Shown piece after piece: positions 1 through 10,186 of a stretch of 64,000 nt of DNA; position 1 is the stretch's first letter; every line of letters begins with the position of its first letter. Under the pieces are notes generated by a model. The model worked only from the letters and a program-made list of their open reading frames with translations, made no database searches and was not told the origin of the DNA. The DNA lies in NCBI RefSeq assembly GCF_900088415.1, contig NZ_FLLQ01000003.1:124001-188000 (forward strand), read 5' to 3'. The DNA is from Vibrio mediterranei (GTDB taxonomy: Bacteria > Pseudomonadota > Gammaproteobacteria > Enterobacterales > Vibrionaceae). The translations under genes were made by a program, and so were the position numbers.

Positions 1-1199
1 GGTTTGATAACTACCTTGGCGTAGTTTCTTTGGTTCGTATTAAAAACGGTAAACTGAAGAAAAACGACAAGATCAAAGTGATGAGTACTGGTCAAGTTTG
101 GGGGGTAGACCGTTTAGGTATCTTCACACCAAAACAGATCGATACGACAGAGCTCAACACTGGTGAAGTAGGTTGGGTTGTTTGTGGTATTAAAGACATT
201 TTAGGTGCACCAGTAGGTGATACGCTGACTACCGCGAAAAACGGTTGTGAACAAGCGTTGCCTGGTTTCCAAAAAGTGAAACCACAGGTTTATGCAGGCC
301 TGTTCCCAGTCTCCTCTGACGATTATGAGAACTTCCGTGATGCACTTGGTAAGCTAAGTCTAAACGACGCATCTCTATTCTACGAGCCAGAGAGCTCAGC
401 AGCACTTGGTTTTGGTTTTCGTTGTGGCTTCTTGGGTATGCTTCACATGGAAATCATCCAAGAGCGTCTAGAGCGTGAATACGATTTGGATCTGATTACA
501 ACAGCTCCTACCGTAGTCTACGAAGTAGAGAAAACCGACGGTTCACTTCACTACGTGGATAGTCCAGCTAAGCTACCGGCTATTAATGATATTGAAGAGA
601 TCCGTGAGCCAATCGCGCGCTGTAATATCCTAGTGCCGTCTGATTACTTAGGTAACGTCATTACATTATGCGTTGAGAAACGTGGTATGCAAGTGGACAT
701 GGTTTATCACGGTAATCAAGTTGCGGTGACGTATGACATTCCTATGGCTGAGGTAGTTTTAGACTTTTTCGATCGTCTAAAATCAACGTCTCGTGGATAC
801 GCATCGTTAGACTACAACTTCCAGCGTTTTGAAGCATCAAACATGGTTCGTGTTGATGTGTTGCTAAACGGTGACACAGTTGATGCGTTGGCGATCATCA
901 CTCACAAAGACCAATCACAAAGTCGTGGTCGTCAGCTTGTTGAGAAGATGAAAGAGTTTATCCCTCGCCAGATGTTTGATATTGCGATTCAAGCGGCAAT
1001 TGGTAACCACATTATCGCGCGCTCTACCGTTAAGCAGTTACGTAAAAACGTGATTGCAAAGTGTTACGGTGGTGACGTGAGTCGTAAGAAGAAGCTGTTG
1101 AAGAAACAGAAAGAAGGTAAGAAACGTATGAAGCAGATCGGTAACGTCGAGCTGCCACAAGAAGCGTTCCTTGCAATTCTGCACGTTGGCAAAGACTAA
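1..1199 (+). CDS. lepA: Elongation factor 4 (LepA), 3' part
   Basis: Ribosome-associated translational GTPase that back-translocates or remodels stalled ribosomes. The reading frame is open from base 3, so the gene is cut by the window edge; about 398 residues remain of a protein usually near 597. The missing N-terminal third holds the G domain. What is present covers the end of domain II, the EF-G-like domains ([15 protein letters not shown] and the [15 protein letters not shown] region) and the LepA-specific C-terminal domain, which is Lys-rich ([21 protein letters not shown]). Methionines or alternative starts inside, such as the TTG at 30, are not real starts. It is followed by a hairpin and then lepB, as in other gamma-proteobacteria. 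Confidence 0.97.
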   Translation, partial: FDNYLGVVSLVRIKNGKLKKNDKIKVMSTGQVWGVDRLGIFTPKQIDTTELNTGEVGWVVCGIKDILGAPVGDTLTTAKNGCEQALPGFQKVKPQVYAGLFPVSSDDYENFRDALGKLSLNDASLFYEPESSAALGFGFRCGFLGMLHMEIIQERLEREYDLDLITTAPTVVYEVEKTDGSLHYVDSPAKLPAINDIEEIREPIARCNILVPSDYLGNVITLCVEKRGMQVDMVYHGNQVAVTYDIPMAEVVLDFFDRLKSTSRGYASLDYNFQRFEASNMVRVDVLLNGDTVDALAIITHKDQSQSRGRQLVEKMKEFIPRQMFDIAIQAAIGNHIIARSTVKQLRKNVIAKCYGGDVSRKKKLLKKQKEGKKRMKQIGNVELPQEAFLAILHVGKD

Positions 1200-1231
1200 T
1201 TCTTTGTTTTACGACGACATAATTTAAGTTT

Positions 1232-1274
1232 GAAGTGAAAGTGCCGTTGTGGTGCTTTCACTTTCGTTATTTTT
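1232..1274 (+). terminator. Hairpin with T-rich tail after lepA
   Basis: GAAGTGAAAG at 1232-1241 pairs with CTTTCACTTT at 1255-1264, and the stem can continue inward through TGCC/GGTG. It is followed by CGTTATTTTT. This looks like a rho-independent terminator or attenuator in the 101-bp lepA-lepB gap. Read-through into lepB is likely because the genes are usually co-transcribed. Confidence 0.6.
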
Positions 1275-1300
1275 ATAGATACGAAAATTAAGGGAATGAA

Positions 1301-2197
1301 ATGGCAAATACCTTCTCATTGATCCTCGTCATCGTGACGTTAGTGACAGGTGTCGTTTGGGTGCTGGATAAGCTCGTATTGAGAAAAAAACGTGAGCAAA
1401 AGCTCGCGGATATCCAAGCTCAAGCTACCCAAATCGATGAAGCAACCGCAAACAAAGCTGTTGCCCCATCATGGTTTGTTGAGAACAGTGTTTCTATTTT
1501 CCCTGTTATCGCCTTTGTTTTGGTATTGCGTTCATTCATTTATGAACCATTCCAAATTCCATCGGGTTCGATGATGCCGACGCTTTTGGTTGGCGACTTC
1601 ATCTTGGTTGAGAAATATGCTTATGGTCTAAAAGATCCAGTATGGCGTACTCAGCTAGTTGAAACCGGTAAACCAGAGCGTGGCGATATTGTGGTGTTTA
1701 AATACCCACCTCAGCCAAGCATCGACTACATCAAGCGTGTCGTTGGCTTACCAGGTGATACTGTTCGATATAGCGCGCGTAAGGATATTTGCATCCAAAC
1801 CAAAGGTACATCAACGTGTAAACCGGTGAAGCTATCCAATGTGGAAGATAGCCCATTTGTACAAAATGGTATCCCTCTGATTCAGATGGATGAAAAGCTG
1901 GGTAAAGTGGAACACCAAATATTGGTTAATCCTTTGCGTCGTGACCGTGTTGACCAGTATCAACCACGTAACGGTGTGAATGAATGGGTGGTTCCAGAAG
2001 GTCATTACTTTGTAATGGGTGACAACCGCGATAACAGTGCTGACAGCCGCTACTGGGGATTTGTGCCAGAAGGTAACTTAGTGGGCAAAGCTGTTGGTAT
2101 CTGGATTAGTTTTGAATTTGAACGTGGCGCAGATAGCATTCTGCCTACATGGATCCCAACCGGTGTAAGATTTAATCGCATCGGTGGAATAGACTGA
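1301..2197 (+). CDS. lepB: Signal peptidase I
   Basis: Inner-membrane serine protease that removes signal peptides from exported preproteins in the periplasm. It has 298 residues, slightly short of the 324 of E. coli. Two N-terminal hydrophobic segments (about 4-24 and 63-80) flank a basic cytoplasmic loop. The catalytic Ser lies in PSGSMMPT (Ser90) and the general base is Lys145 in [12 protein letters not shown]. The later box [14 protein letters not shown] is also present. A purine-rich ribosome site (AAGGGAATGAA) precedes the ATG. It lies upstream of rnc by 10 bp, giving the conserved lepB-rnc-era order. Confidence 0.97.
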   Translation: MANTFSLILVIVTLVTGVVWVLDKLVLRKKREQKLADIQAQATQIDEATANKAVAPSWFVENSVSIFPVIAFVLVLRSFIYEPFQIPSGSMMPTLLVGDFILVEKYAYGLKDPVWRTQLVETGKPERGDIVVFKYPPQPSIDYIKRVVGLPGDTVRYSARKDICIQTKGTSTCKPVKLSNVEDSPFVQNGIPLIQMDEKLGKVEHQILVNPLRRDRVDQYQPRNGVNEWVVPEGHYFVMGDNRDNSADSRYWGFVPEGNLVGKAVGIWISFEFERGADSILPTWIPTGVRFNRIGGID

Positions 2198-2207
2198 ACG
2201 AGAGAGC

Positions 2208-2885
2208 ATGAATTCTTCTATTGAACGATTAGAAAAAAAGCTCGGCTATCATTTCAATGATAGCGAGCTGCTCATGTTGGCGCTGACTCACCGTAGCGCC
2301 AATGGTAACCATAATGAACGACTAGAATTTCTGGGCGATTCAATTTTAAGTTTTGTCATCGCTGACGATCTTTATCACCGCTTTCCTAAAGTGAATGAAG
2401 GGGATATGAGTCGAATGCGTGCCACCTTAGTGAGAGGGAATACTCTGGCTGAGCTAGGGCGCGAGTTTGTCTTGGGAGATTACTTAAAATTAGGTCCAGG
2501 CGAATTGAAGAGCGGTGGTTTCCGTCGTGACTCAATTTTAGCGGATGCCGTTGAAGCGATCATTGGCGCGATTTATCTCGACAGCGATGTAGAGATGGTT
2601 CGTAAAATTGTATTGAGCTGGTATATGACTCGCTTAGAAGCAATTAAGCCAGGGGTTTCTCAAAAAGATCCAAAAACTCGCTTACAAGAGTTCTTACAAG
2701 GTCGAAGAAAACCACTACCAGTCTATACAGTGACTAATATTAAAGGGGAAGCGCATAACCAAGAGTTTACCGTTTCCTGTGAAGTGGCAGGTGTGGATGA
2801 ACCTGTTATCGGTCGAGGCACCAGTCGCCGCAAGGCAGAACAAGCGGCTGCGGAACTGGCTTTAGAGAAAGTGACCAATGTCTGA
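2208..2885 (+). CDS. rnc: Ribonuclease III
   Basis: Double-strand-specific endoribonuclease for rRNA and mRNA processing; 225 residues, the usual length. The N-terminal endonuclease domain carries the signature [12 protein letters not shown] (residues 36-47) and the second acidic cluster [13 protein letters not shown], which bind catalytic metals. A C-terminal double-stranded RNA-binding domain spans roughly residues 150-225 ([11 protein letters not shown] to [13 protein letters not shown]). The start follows lepB by 10 bp and the end overlaps era by 8 bp, so translation is probably coupled. Confidence 0.97.
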   Translation: MNSSIERLEKKLGYHFNDSELLMLALTHRSANGNHNERLEFLGDSILSFVIADDLYHRFPKVNEGDMSRMRATLVRGNTLAELGREFVLGDYLKLGPGELKSGGFRRDSILADAVEAIIGAIYLDSDVEMVRKIVLSWYMTRLEAIKPGVSQKDPKTRLQEFLQGRRKPLPVYTVTNIKGEAHNQEFTVSCEVAGVDEPVIGRGTSRRKAEQAAAELALEKVTNV

Positions 2886-3867
2886 TAAACCTGAGTCTGA
2901 ACAAGAATTCGATATTGATGCATACTTTGCATCATCTGGCGAAGCGACAACCAGCGCAGAAAACCAACACTGTGGTTTTGTTGCGATTGTTGGTCGTCCA
3001 AATGTAGGTAAATCAACGCTGCTAAATCATATTTTAGGGCAAAAGATTTCCATCACATCGCGTAAACCGCAAACTACTCGTCACCGTATTATGGGTGTCG
3101 ATACCGATGGGGATTACCAAGCGATTTATGTGGATACGCCAGGGCTACATATTGAAGAGAAGCGAGCGATTAACCGTTTGATGAATCGTGCAGCTAATAG
3201 CTCCTTGAGTGATGTGAACCTAGTGTTATTCCTAGTTGATGGCACTCACTGGACTGACGATGACGAAATGGTACTGAATAAGCTGCGTAAGTCAGACTTC
3301 CCAGTCATCCTATGTATGAACAAAGTCGATAACGTGAAAGATCGTAACGACGTAATGCTGCATATGCATGAGCTGTCGAAGAAGATGGACTTCGTGGATG
3401 TCGTGCCTATTTCTGCCAAACATGGTAAGAACACAGATGTGCTTCGTAAGCATGTACGTGAACATCTACCTGAAGCTGTACATCATTTCCCTGAAGAGTA
3501 TGTCACGGACCGTTCTCAGCGTTTTATGGCGTCAGAAATCTTGCGCGAGAAACTCATGCGTTTTACGGGTGATGAACTACCTTATTCAGTGACGGTTGAG
3601 ATTGAGCGTTTTGATTACAACCCAGACACTGATGGCTTCCATATCAATGCTTTGATTCTTGTTGAGCGTAACGGCCAGAAGAAAATGGTTATTGGTAAAG
3701 GCGGCGAAAAGATCAAGACGATTGGCCGTGAAGCTCGTCTAGATATGGAAGAGCTGTTCGATCGTAAGGTTTACCTTGAGACTTGGGTAAAAGTGAAATC
3801 GGGCTGGGCTGATGATGAGCGTGCACTGCGTTCATTAGGCTATATCGACGATATCGAAAACAAATAA
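2878..3867 (+). CDS. era: GTPase Era
   Basis: Ribosome-assembly GTPase that binds the 3' end of 16S rRNA. G1 is GRPNVGKST (residues 39-47), G3 is DTPG (86-89) and G4 is NKVD (148-151). The C-terminal KH domain has [17 protein letters not shown]. The protein has 329 residues against about 301 in E. coli; the excess is an acidic N-terminal tail of about 30 residues before the G domain. The ATG lies inside the end of rnc (8-bp overlap) and no later in-frame Met precedes the G1 box, so the long form is the only good start. Confidence 0.97.
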   Translation: MSDKPESEQEFDIDAYFASSGEATTSAENQHCGFVAIVGRPNVGKSTLLNHILGQKISITSRKPQTTRHRIMGVDTDGDYQAIYVDTPGLHIEEKRAINRLMNRAANSSLSDVNLVLFLVDGTHWTDDDEMVLNKLRKSDFPVILCMNKVDNVKDRNDVMLHMHELSKKMDFVDVVPISAKHGKNTDVLRKHVREHLPEAVHHFPEEYVTDRSQRFMASEILREKLMRFTGDELPYSVTVEIERFDYNPDTDGFHINALILVERNGQKKMVIGKGGEKIKTIGREARLDMEELFDRKVYLETWVKVKSGWADDERALRSLGYIDDIENK

Positions 3868-3878
3868 TACTATTAGGT

Positions 3879-3902
3879 AGCGAGGACGCTGAGCGTCCTG
3901 CT
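3879..3902 (+). repeat. Perfect hairpin between era and recO
   Basis: AGGACGCT at 3883-3890 and AGCGTCCT at 3892-3899 are complementary, and the stem extends through AGC/GCT at the outer edges past one bulged G. No T-run follows on either strand, so this is not a standard terminator. It may be an mRNA processing or stability element within the operon. Confidence 0.5.
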
Positions 3903-3927
3903 CCGAGACCTTAGACAAGATAAAGTT

Positions 3928-4632
3928 ATGGATGGATTACAACGCTGTTTTGTTTTGCATCGAAGACCCTACAGTGAGTCGAGTCTAATTCTTGACGTAT
4001 TCAGTGAAGAGTATGGTCGAGTTACGCTTTTGTCTAAAGGTGCTAGAAGCAAGCGCTCCAACCTTAAAGGGGCGCTGCAACCTTTTACCCCTCTCCTGTT
4101 GAAATGGTCCGGCGGCGGCTCTATGAAGACCCTTCGTCAAGCTGAAGCCATCAGCCTTGGGTTACCTTTATCTGGTATCAACCTTTACTCAGCTATGTAT
4201 GTGAACGAACTCATTGCCCGTGTTCTCGCCAGTGAAATCCCGTTTCCCGCTTTATTTCATGACTATCTTCAAGCTTTAACAGAACTGGCTCACAATACCA
4301 ATCCTGAACCCGCTTTACGGCGATTTGAGCTCGCTCTCCTTTCTGCAATGGGATACGGTGTAGACTTCCTTCACTGTGCCGGAACAGGTGAACCTATTGA
4401 GCCAACGATGACTTATCGTTATCGAGAGCAGAAGGGGTTCATTGCCAGTGTGCGTAAAGACAATCTCACCTTTCTCGGTGAGGAATTGATTGCCATCAGT
4501 GAGCGTCGTTTTAACAGTAAAACACAGTTACAAGCGGCAAAACGCTTTACACGCATAGCATTAAAGCCGTATCTTGGCGGGAAACCATTAAAAAGCAGGG
4601 AGTTGTTTCTTCCGAGACTGAAACAGCTCTGA
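3928..4632 (+). CDS. recO: DNA repair protein RecO
   Basis: Recombination mediator that works with RecR to load RecA on SSB-coated single-stranded DNA and anneals complementary strands. It has 234 residues, close to the family norm (E. coli 242). The N-terminal OB-fold region is visible ([44 protein letters not shown]), followed by the helical domain ([19 protein letters not shown]). A single Cys at about 151 is present but no full zinc cluster. It follows era by 60 bp and precedes pdxJ by 17 bp, so it is part of the rnc-era-recO-pdxJ-acpS operon. Confidence 0.95.
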   Translation: MDGLQRCFVLHRRPYSESSLILDVFSEEYGRVTLLSKGARSKRSNLKGALQPFTPLLLKWSGGGSMKTLRQAEAISLGLPLSGINLYSAMYVNELIARVLASEIPFPALFHDYLQALTELAHNTNPEPALRRFELALLSAMGYGVDFLHCAGTGEPIEPTMTYRYREQKGFIASVRKDNLTFLGEELIAISERRFNSKTQLQAAKRFTRIALKPYLGGKPLKSRELFLPRLKQL

Positions 4633-4649
4633 CCATGGAGTAAACATCG

Positions 4650-5384
4650 ATGAGTTCTATCCTTTTAGGTATCAATATTGACCATATCGCTACGCTACGT
4701 AATGCGCGCGGTACTAAGTATCCAGATCCAGTTCATGCTGCAGAGATTGCCGAGCGTGCTGGCGCTGACGGTATTACTATTCACCTTCGTGAAGACCGTC
4801 GCCACATCTTAGATCGTGATGTACGCATTTTGCGCGAAACACTACAGACTCGTATGAACTTAGAGATGGCGGTCACCGATGAGATGATCGATATTGCCCT
4901 AAAAACTCAACCTGAGTTTGTTTGCTTAGTACCTGAGAAACGTGAAGAATTGACGACCGAAGGTGGGTTAGATGTAAAAGGTCAGCTTGAAAAAATCAAA
5001 GCGGCAACGGAGAAGTTGTCTGCAGCAGGCATTAAAGTGTCGCTATTTATTGATGCCGATCGTGAGCAGATTGATGCCGCTAAAGCAGCTGGTGCACCAT
5101 TCATTGAGCTGCATACTGGTCATTATGCGGATGCAGAAACTGAAGAAGATCAGCAAGACGAGCTGAAAAAAATCGCGGCAGGCGCAAGCTACGCTGCAGA
5201 TATCGGCATCACAGTGAATGCTGGTCATGGTTTGACTTACCACAACGTCGCACCTATTGCGGCATTACCTGAGATTTATGAATTAAACATTGGTCACTCT
5301 ATCATTGGCCGCGCGGTATTCGATGGCCTACATAAAGCCGTTGCAGATATGAAAGCGGTCATGGAATCGGCTCGTCGAGGTTAA
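4650..5384 (+). CDS. pdxJ: Pyridoxine 5'-phosphate synthase
   Basis: Condenses 1-deoxy-D-xylulose 5-phosphate with 3-amino-2-oxopropyl phosphate to pyridoxine 5'-phosphate in vitamin B6 synthesis. It has 244 residues in a TIM barrel. Family signatures are visible: [19 protein letters not shown] near the N-terminus, [22 protein letters not shown] and the C-terminal phosphate-binding [14 protein letters not shown]. It is followed by acpS after 6 bp; a pdxJ-acpS pair is the common enterobacterial and vibrio arrangement. Confidence 0.97.
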   Translation: MSSILLGINIDHIATLRNARGTKYPDPVHAAEIAERAGADGITIHLREDRRHILDRDVRILRETLQTRMNLEMAVTDEMIDIALKTQPEFVCLVPEKREELTTEGGLDVKGQLEKIKAATEKLSAAGIKVSLFIDADREQIDAAKAAGAPFIELHTGHYADAETEEDQQDELKKIAAGASYAADIGITVNAGHGLTYHNVAPIAALPEIYELNIGHSIIGRAVFDGLHKAVADMKAVMESARRG

Positions 5385-5390
5385 TGAATC

Positions 5391-5771
5391 GTGGCAATTC
5401 AAGGTCTAGGTACCGATATCGCAGAAATAGAACGTGTTGAGAAAGCCTTAGCGCGTTCAGGCGAGGCGTTTGCGCAGCGTATTTTGACCGATAATGAGTT
5501 GGTTCAGTTTCAGCAATTGAAACAGCAAGGTCGCTTTCTTGCTAAGCGCTTTGCTGTAAAAGAGGCGGCATCAAAGGCATTGGGGACCGGGATTGCTCAT
5601 GGTGTGACTTTCCAAGATTTTGAAGTCTCTAATGACGAAAACGGCAAGCCAATACTCACCCTGACAAAAAAAGCCGCAGAAATTGCGGCTTCAATGGGTG
5701 TGACGTCCAATCATTTGTCTATCTCTGACGAGCGTCACTACGCTGTCGCTACTGTCATCTTCGAAAGCTAA
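5391..5771 (+). CDS. acpS: Holo-[acyl-carrier-protein] synthase
   Basis: Transfers 4'-phosphopantetheine from CoA to a serine of acyl carrier protein, activating it for fatty-acid synthesis. It has 126 residues. The magnesium-binding motifs [10 protein letters not shown] (Asp9) and [15 protein letters not shown] (Glu58) are both intact. The start is a GTG just after the pdxJ stop; the second residue onwards (AIQGLGTD) matches the family, so no later start fits. It is the last gene of the operon, ending at a bidirectional terminator shared with barA. Confidence 0.96.
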   Translation: MAIQGLGTDIAEIERVEKALARSGEAFAQRILTDNELVQFQQLKQQGRFLAKRFAVKEAASKALGTGIAHGVTFQDFEVSNDENGKPILTLTKKAAEIAASMGVTSNHLSISDERHYAVATVIFES

Positions 5772-5776
5772 ACGAT

Positions 5777-5802
5777 AGAACCTAACCTAGTCGTTAGGTT
5801 CT
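5777..5802. terminator. Bidirectional terminator between acpS and barA
   Basis: AGAACCTAAC (5777-5786) pairs perfectly with GTTAGGTTCT (5793-5802) around a 6-base loop. The first three loop bases are the stop codon of the convergent barA gene. T-rich sequence follows on the + side (CTATTTCCC), and TATCG/TTTAG follows on the minus side. Confidence 0.65.
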
Positions 5803-8606
5803 CTATTTCCCTTCAAGTAAAGCTCAGACGTTTTTAGCACTTTTTCCATTTCATCTTGCAGTTCAAAGAGCTCTGGCTCGATATCTTCTAAGCTGTCGCC
5901 AGCGCGCAAGGCTTTCTCTATGGTCGCGCAGATAGATTTAAGTCTCGGTACGCCGCAATAAGAGCAACTGCCATGCAATTTGTGGATTAGATGGATAACC
6001 TGTTCCTTATCATCGAAATCAGTGTCCAACACTTGCTCTGAAAGTGCATACACTTCAGGGATAAAGTCGACTAACATTTGCAGCATATCGACGGCTAAGT
6101 CTTCTTTGTTAGCGGCTTGTTTGAGTGCCGCTCCCCAATCGATCACCAAATTAGTTTCCGTTTCCGCTTTAGGCTGAATGCTTGGCTCATCAGATGTTAT
6201 GTCCACTTCATTTGGAGCAACGAAATCTAAGCTGGCATCAGTGTCATGATTGCGAACTGGTACCCATTTGTTGAGTACTTGCAACAACATTTTTTCATCG
6301 ATAGGTTTGGTGAGGTAATCGTCCATTCCTTCGGATAAAAGTCGGTCTCGTTCACCCGTCATTGCGTGGGCAGTGACGGCGACGACAGGCGTCTGGCTGT
6401 TCTGCTGGGTCTCTTTAATTAATTTGCAGGCAGTCACTCCATCCATGTGAGGCATTTGAATGTCCATAAATACCATATCAAAGTGCTGCTCTTGGGCTTT
6501 CTCAACCGATACTTGGCCGTTGGTGCAAGAGATCACGCTCTCAACACGCTCCGACAATAATGCTGTAATGAGCTTGAGGTTGGCAGGGTTATCATCCACT
6601 GCCATTACGGTAAGTGCGCGCTTCTCGGTAGACTCAACTTCCATAACAGGTGCGAGTATTGCTGGCTGTTTTTCCACTAACGATTGCAGCAACTTCTTAC
6701 GTGATAATGGTTTGGTTAAGCACTGTACTTGATGGGTTTGCATCAAGTAGTCAGATAGGGCGAGCTGGGTGCTGGCAGTACCGATGATGATGTTTGATGT
6801 AGCTTCCTGACAACGGGTGATCCAACTTTCAATCACCGTCAATGGCACTTCTTCATTGGTAGGCAAACACAAAATGATGTAGTCGAACGCTTCCACTTTA
6901 TCTGGCAACGTTGAGCGATAGGTCACCATAACCCCTTCATTAGTAAGGGTCTGTTGTAATACCGATGCCGCTTGCATATTTGGTTCAATCAGTAGTAGTC
7001 GCTTGTTATGGATGACCGCAGGATCGATAAGGTCGATCATTGGAATATCTGTAGAGTTCAGTTTAACCGTAAACCAGAATGTTGAACCTTGGTGCAGGCG
7101 ACTGGTTAAGCTAATTTCACCGCCCATTTGTCCAACTAGCTTTTGGGTAATAACCAAACCAAGTCCAGTACCGCCATAACGTCGAGAGATACTGGCGTCC
7201 GCTTGACTGAAGGCTTGGAATAACTGCGCTTGTTGTCGCTCTGAGATACCAATACCTGTATCGCGAACCATAAACTGCAGTTCAACACGGTCTTCTTTCT
7301 GAGATTTGAGTTCAACGCTGATATCAATGTTGCCACGCTCAGTAAACTTGATGGAGTTACCCACAAGGTTGGTCAAAATCTGTTGAATACGAAGTGGGTC
7401 ACCAACAAGGCCGCTTGGAATTTTCGAGTCAACTTTTAAGGTTAGTTCCAAGCCTTTTTCATGGGCACTGGTTGCTTGAAGGGCGACAACTTCCTCAAGA
7501 CTGTCTTGGAATTCAAATGGAATATTCTCAAGTGCCAGTTTACCGGCTTCGAGTTTGGAGAAGTCTAAAATGTCATTGATGATGTTAAGCAGGTTATTTG
7601 CCGATTTCTCAATGGTCTGTAGATAGTCTGTTTGACTGTTGGTCAGCTGAGTTTTCAGCATCTGACGAGTAAAACCAATTACACCATTAAGTGGGGTTCT
7701 TAGCTCATGAGACATGTTAGCAAGGAACTCTGACTTCACTCGTGCCGCTTCTTGCGCACGCTTTTTGGCGATATCCAATTCAACGTTTTGAATTTCAAGC
7801 TGTTCTAATGTCTCACGTAGATCGGACGTTGCTTGGTCGATACTGTGCTGCATTTCCACATGATATTCGGACAGCGAGACTGCCATGGCATTGATACCAT
7901 TTTTCAACGAGTCCAGCTCGCCGTGCATTTTGCCTTCGATACGAACATCCAAGTGACCACGACGAATACGGTCTACCATGTTTTTCATGTGAGAAATTGG
8001 ACGCGTCACATCGTACATCAAACGGTAGGCAAAGATTCCCGATAGGATAAGACCAAGAACAAGGACTAGAATCGCAGAGAAGACTTCCTGATATTGTTGT
8101 AAACGCAGTGAAGAAAGGTCGAGCTCTACAGCGATATAACCGAGCGTCTTATTGGTTGAGGTTAATTCTCGCGTATCTGATACCAGCTGACTTTCAGCTA
8201 GAATAGGGGCTCTCAAAATTAACGTATTGTCGTGAATTTCGTAGGAGCTTAAAAAAGGAATCGGCTGATCTTTCGGGTAGGTTAACGTATCAAAGTTGGG
8301 ATGAAAGTTTGAGGTTACAAACAGCTCATGAGAAGCATCGAATACCGCAATACTGCGAACGAATTTAGAATTCTTACGGTGGGCGTAACTAATCAGGCGT
8401 CTAACTGATTCACGACTTTGGTTGATAAGACCTTGTTCACTGGCAATCGCCAGCGGTTCAATAATGCTAGAGCCGGCGTTAAGTACTTGTGATTCTAGGT
8501 CGTGGTAGCGATTGTAAGAGAAGAAGGCACTCAAAAGGAGACCGATAATTAAGGTCGGTGCCAAAGTCAATGTGATTACGCGAGCGCGCAGGCCGTATCT
8601 TGTCAT
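5787..8606 (-). CDS. barA: Hybrid sensor histidine kinase BarA/VarS
   Basis: Tripartite sensor kinase of the BarA-UvrY (VarS-VarA in vibrios) system, which drives Csr small RNAs. It has 939 residues. Order: a transmembrane helix (about 10-30), a periplasmic sensor (about 31-170), a second helix (about 176-196), HAMP (195-250), HisKA with phosphoacceptor His300 (NMSHELRTPLNG), an ATPase domain (about 400-515; DTGIGIS and GGTGLGL), a degenerate receiver (about 535-645), a true receiver with Asp715 (MDIQMPHMDG) and a C-terminal HPt domain with His878 (HKLHGSCSYCG). Its position before rlmD-relA is conserved in Vibrio. It is convergent with acpS and divergent from rlmD. Confidence 0.95.
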   Translation of the reverse strand: MTRYGLRARVITLTLAPTLIIGLLLSAFFSYNRYHDLESQVLNAGSSIIEPLAIASEQGLINQSRESVRRLISYAHRKNSKFVRSIAVFDASHELFVTSNFHPNFDTLTYPKDQPIPFLSSYEIHDNTLILRAPILAESQLVSDTRELTSTNKTLGYIAVELDLSSLRLQQYQEVFSAILVLVLGLILSGIFAYRLMYDVTRPISHMKNMVDRIRRGHLDVRIEGKMHGELDSLKNGINAMAVSLSEYHVEMQHSIDQATSDLRETLEQLEIQNVELDIAKKRAQEAARVKSEFLANMSHELRTPLNGVIGFTRQMLKTQLTNSQTDYLQTIEKSANNLLNIINDILDFSKLEAGKLALENIPFEFQDSLEEVVALQATSAHEKGLELTLKVDSKIPSGLVGDPLRIQQILTNLVGNSIKFTERGNIDISVELKSQKEDRVELQFMVRDTGIGISERQQAQLFQAFSQADASISRRYGGTGLGLVITQKLVGQMGGEISLTSRLHQGSTFWFTVKLNSTDIPMIDLIDPAVIHNKRLLLIEPNMQAASVLQQTLTNEGVMVTYRSTLPDKVEAFDYIILCLPTNEEVPLTVIESWITRCQEATSNIIIGTASTQLALSDYLMQTHQVQCLTKPLSRKKLLQSLVEKQPAILAPVMEVESTEKRALTVMAVDDNPANLKLITALLSERVESVISCTNGQVSVEKAQEQHFDMVFMDIQMPHMDGVTACKLIKETQQNSQTPVVAVTAHAMTGERDRLLSEGMDDYLTKPIDEKMLLQVLNKWVPVRNHDTDASLDFVAPNEVDITSDEPSIQPKAETETNLVIDWGAALKQAANKEDLAVDMLQMLVDFIPEVYALSEQVLDTDFDDKEQVIHLIHKLHGSCSYCGVPRLKSICATIEKALRAGDSLEDIEPELFELQDEMEKVLKTSELYLKGNREPND

Positions 8607-8803
8607 TTTAATTCGAAGTCATTATTTGCCAACAGAGTTACATCTGCTGGGTGGATATGGGACAATAGCCAGTATTGCATCCTCAAGATGACGTAAGCTT
8701 AATCAAAGCAGCGCTGTTCGACAATCATTCAAATAAAGAATAGTGAAACTCTAACAAATTTTTATCGAAGCAGCGCGTTACGCTCTGCTCACTGGGTACA
8801 GTA

Positions 8804-10117
8804 ATGGCACGTTTTTTTAAACCAACAAAGAAAACTTCATTCTCAAAAAAGCACCAAGAGGTGAACATTGAACGCATGGACCATCATGGTGCAGGTATTG
8901 GTTACTTAAATAACAAACCGGTATTTGTTGAAGGCGCGCTCACAGATGAGAAGGTGTTGGTGCAGTTAACGGAAAGCAAAGCAAAGTTTGCTAAGGCTAC
9001 CTTGATCAAAGTGCTAGAAGCTTCTGAGCAACGCGTGAAGCCATTTTGTCCTCATTACCATGAGTGTGGCGGCTGCAATCAGCAGCATGTAGAACGTCAG
9101 CAGCAGCTTGAAAACAAACAAGTAGCTTTATCACAATTGATGAATAAGTTAGCAGGCCAATCTGTGCCGTTAGCTCCCTCTATCACTGGAGAAGGCCTTG
9201 GTTATCGCCGTCGTGCTCGCTTGAGTATTCACCTCGATAAGCAGCGCAACTTAGTCATGGGATTCCGCCGTAAGCAGAGCAATCACATTGTTGAGATTGA
9301 CCACTGTCCGGTATTGAATGCGCAGTTAAACGCACTAATACCGCCATTACGAGACATATTCACAGGCTTTAAACAGCAACAGTCACTTGGCCACCTTGAA
9401 TTGGTCATGGGTGATAACGGACCTGTGGTTGTTGTTAGGCACATCAAACCTTTGACTAATCACGATAAAAAACGCTTGGTCGAGTTTGCTGACAGTCAGG
9501 CACTCACGCTTTATCTGATGCCAGAGTCAGGGCAGTTACAATTAATAACGGGTGAACAGCCTTATTATTCGGAAGTAGGGGTTGAATTACCCTTCCTGCC
9601 GACACACTTTATTCAAGTGAACCGCGAGATAAATAGCAAAATGGTCGCTCAAGCACTGGAGTGGTTGGCGCCTGAATCCAGTGACAATGTACTTGATCTC
9701 TTTTGCGGCTTGGGTAACTTCACTTTACCTTTGGCGAAACTATGTCAGCGTGTCGTAGGTGTTGAAGGTATTCAAGATATGGTGGATTGGGCGCAGCAAA
9801 ATGCCACTCTTAACCACCTAACGAATGTTGAATTTTATCAAGCAAATCTCGAGCAAGATCTCTCAGAGATGCCATGGGCAAAACAACAGTTTGATAAAAT
9901 CCTGCTTGACCCTGCCAGAGCAGGCGCAAGCGGCGTGATAGATCAAGTTTCTGCGCTAGGAGCAACGCGAGTGCTTTATGTTTCTTGCAATCCTGCTACC
10001 CTTGCCAGAGATACTCAAAGCTTGATTGAGCAGGGCTATAAGTTGGTTCGATTGGGTATGATGGATATGTTCCCTCACACCAGTCATCTAGAATCCATGG
10101 CGCTGTTTGAGAAGTAG
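8804..10117 (+). CDS. rlmD: 23S rRNA (uracil-1939-C5)-methyltransferase RlmD
   Basis: SAM-dependent enzyme that makes m5U1939 in 23S rRNA. It has 437 residues. An N-terminal TRAM domain (about 15-72) is followed by an iron-sulfur cluster motif with Cys82, Cys88, Cys91 and a later Cys in DHCPVLN. Rossmann-fold SAM motifs include LDLFCGLGNFTLPLA and KILLDPARAGA. The catalytic Cys lies in YVSCNPATLARD. The gene is divergent from barA across 197 bp and precedes relA by 69 bp, the usual gamma-proteobacterial order. Confidence 0.96.
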   Translation: MARFFKPTKKTSFSKKHQEVNIERMDHHGAGIGYLNNKPVFVEGALTDEKVLVQLTESKAKFAKATLIKVLEASEQRVKPFCPHYHECGGCNQQHVERQQQLENKQVALSQLMNKLAGQSVPLAPSITGEGLGYRRRARLSIHLDKQRNLVMGFRRKQSNHIVEIDHCPVLNAQLNALIPPLRDIFTGFKQQQSLGHLELVMGDNGPVVVVRHIKPLTNHDKKRLVEFADSQALTLYLMPESGQLQLITGEQPYYSEVGVELPFLPTHFIQVNREINSKMVAQALEWLAPESSDNVLDLFCGLGNFTLPLAKLCQRVVGVEGIQDMVDWAQQNATLNHLTNVEFYQANLEQDLSEMPWAKQQFDKILLDPARAGASGVIDQVSALGATRVLYVSCNPATLARDTQSLIEQGYKLVRLGMMDMFPHTSHLESMALFEK

Positions 10118-10186
10118 CTGAATTAAAATGAGAACAAGCTAACTGGGATAGGTTAGTTAACCAATAAAACTAGGAAGAAAAAAGAA

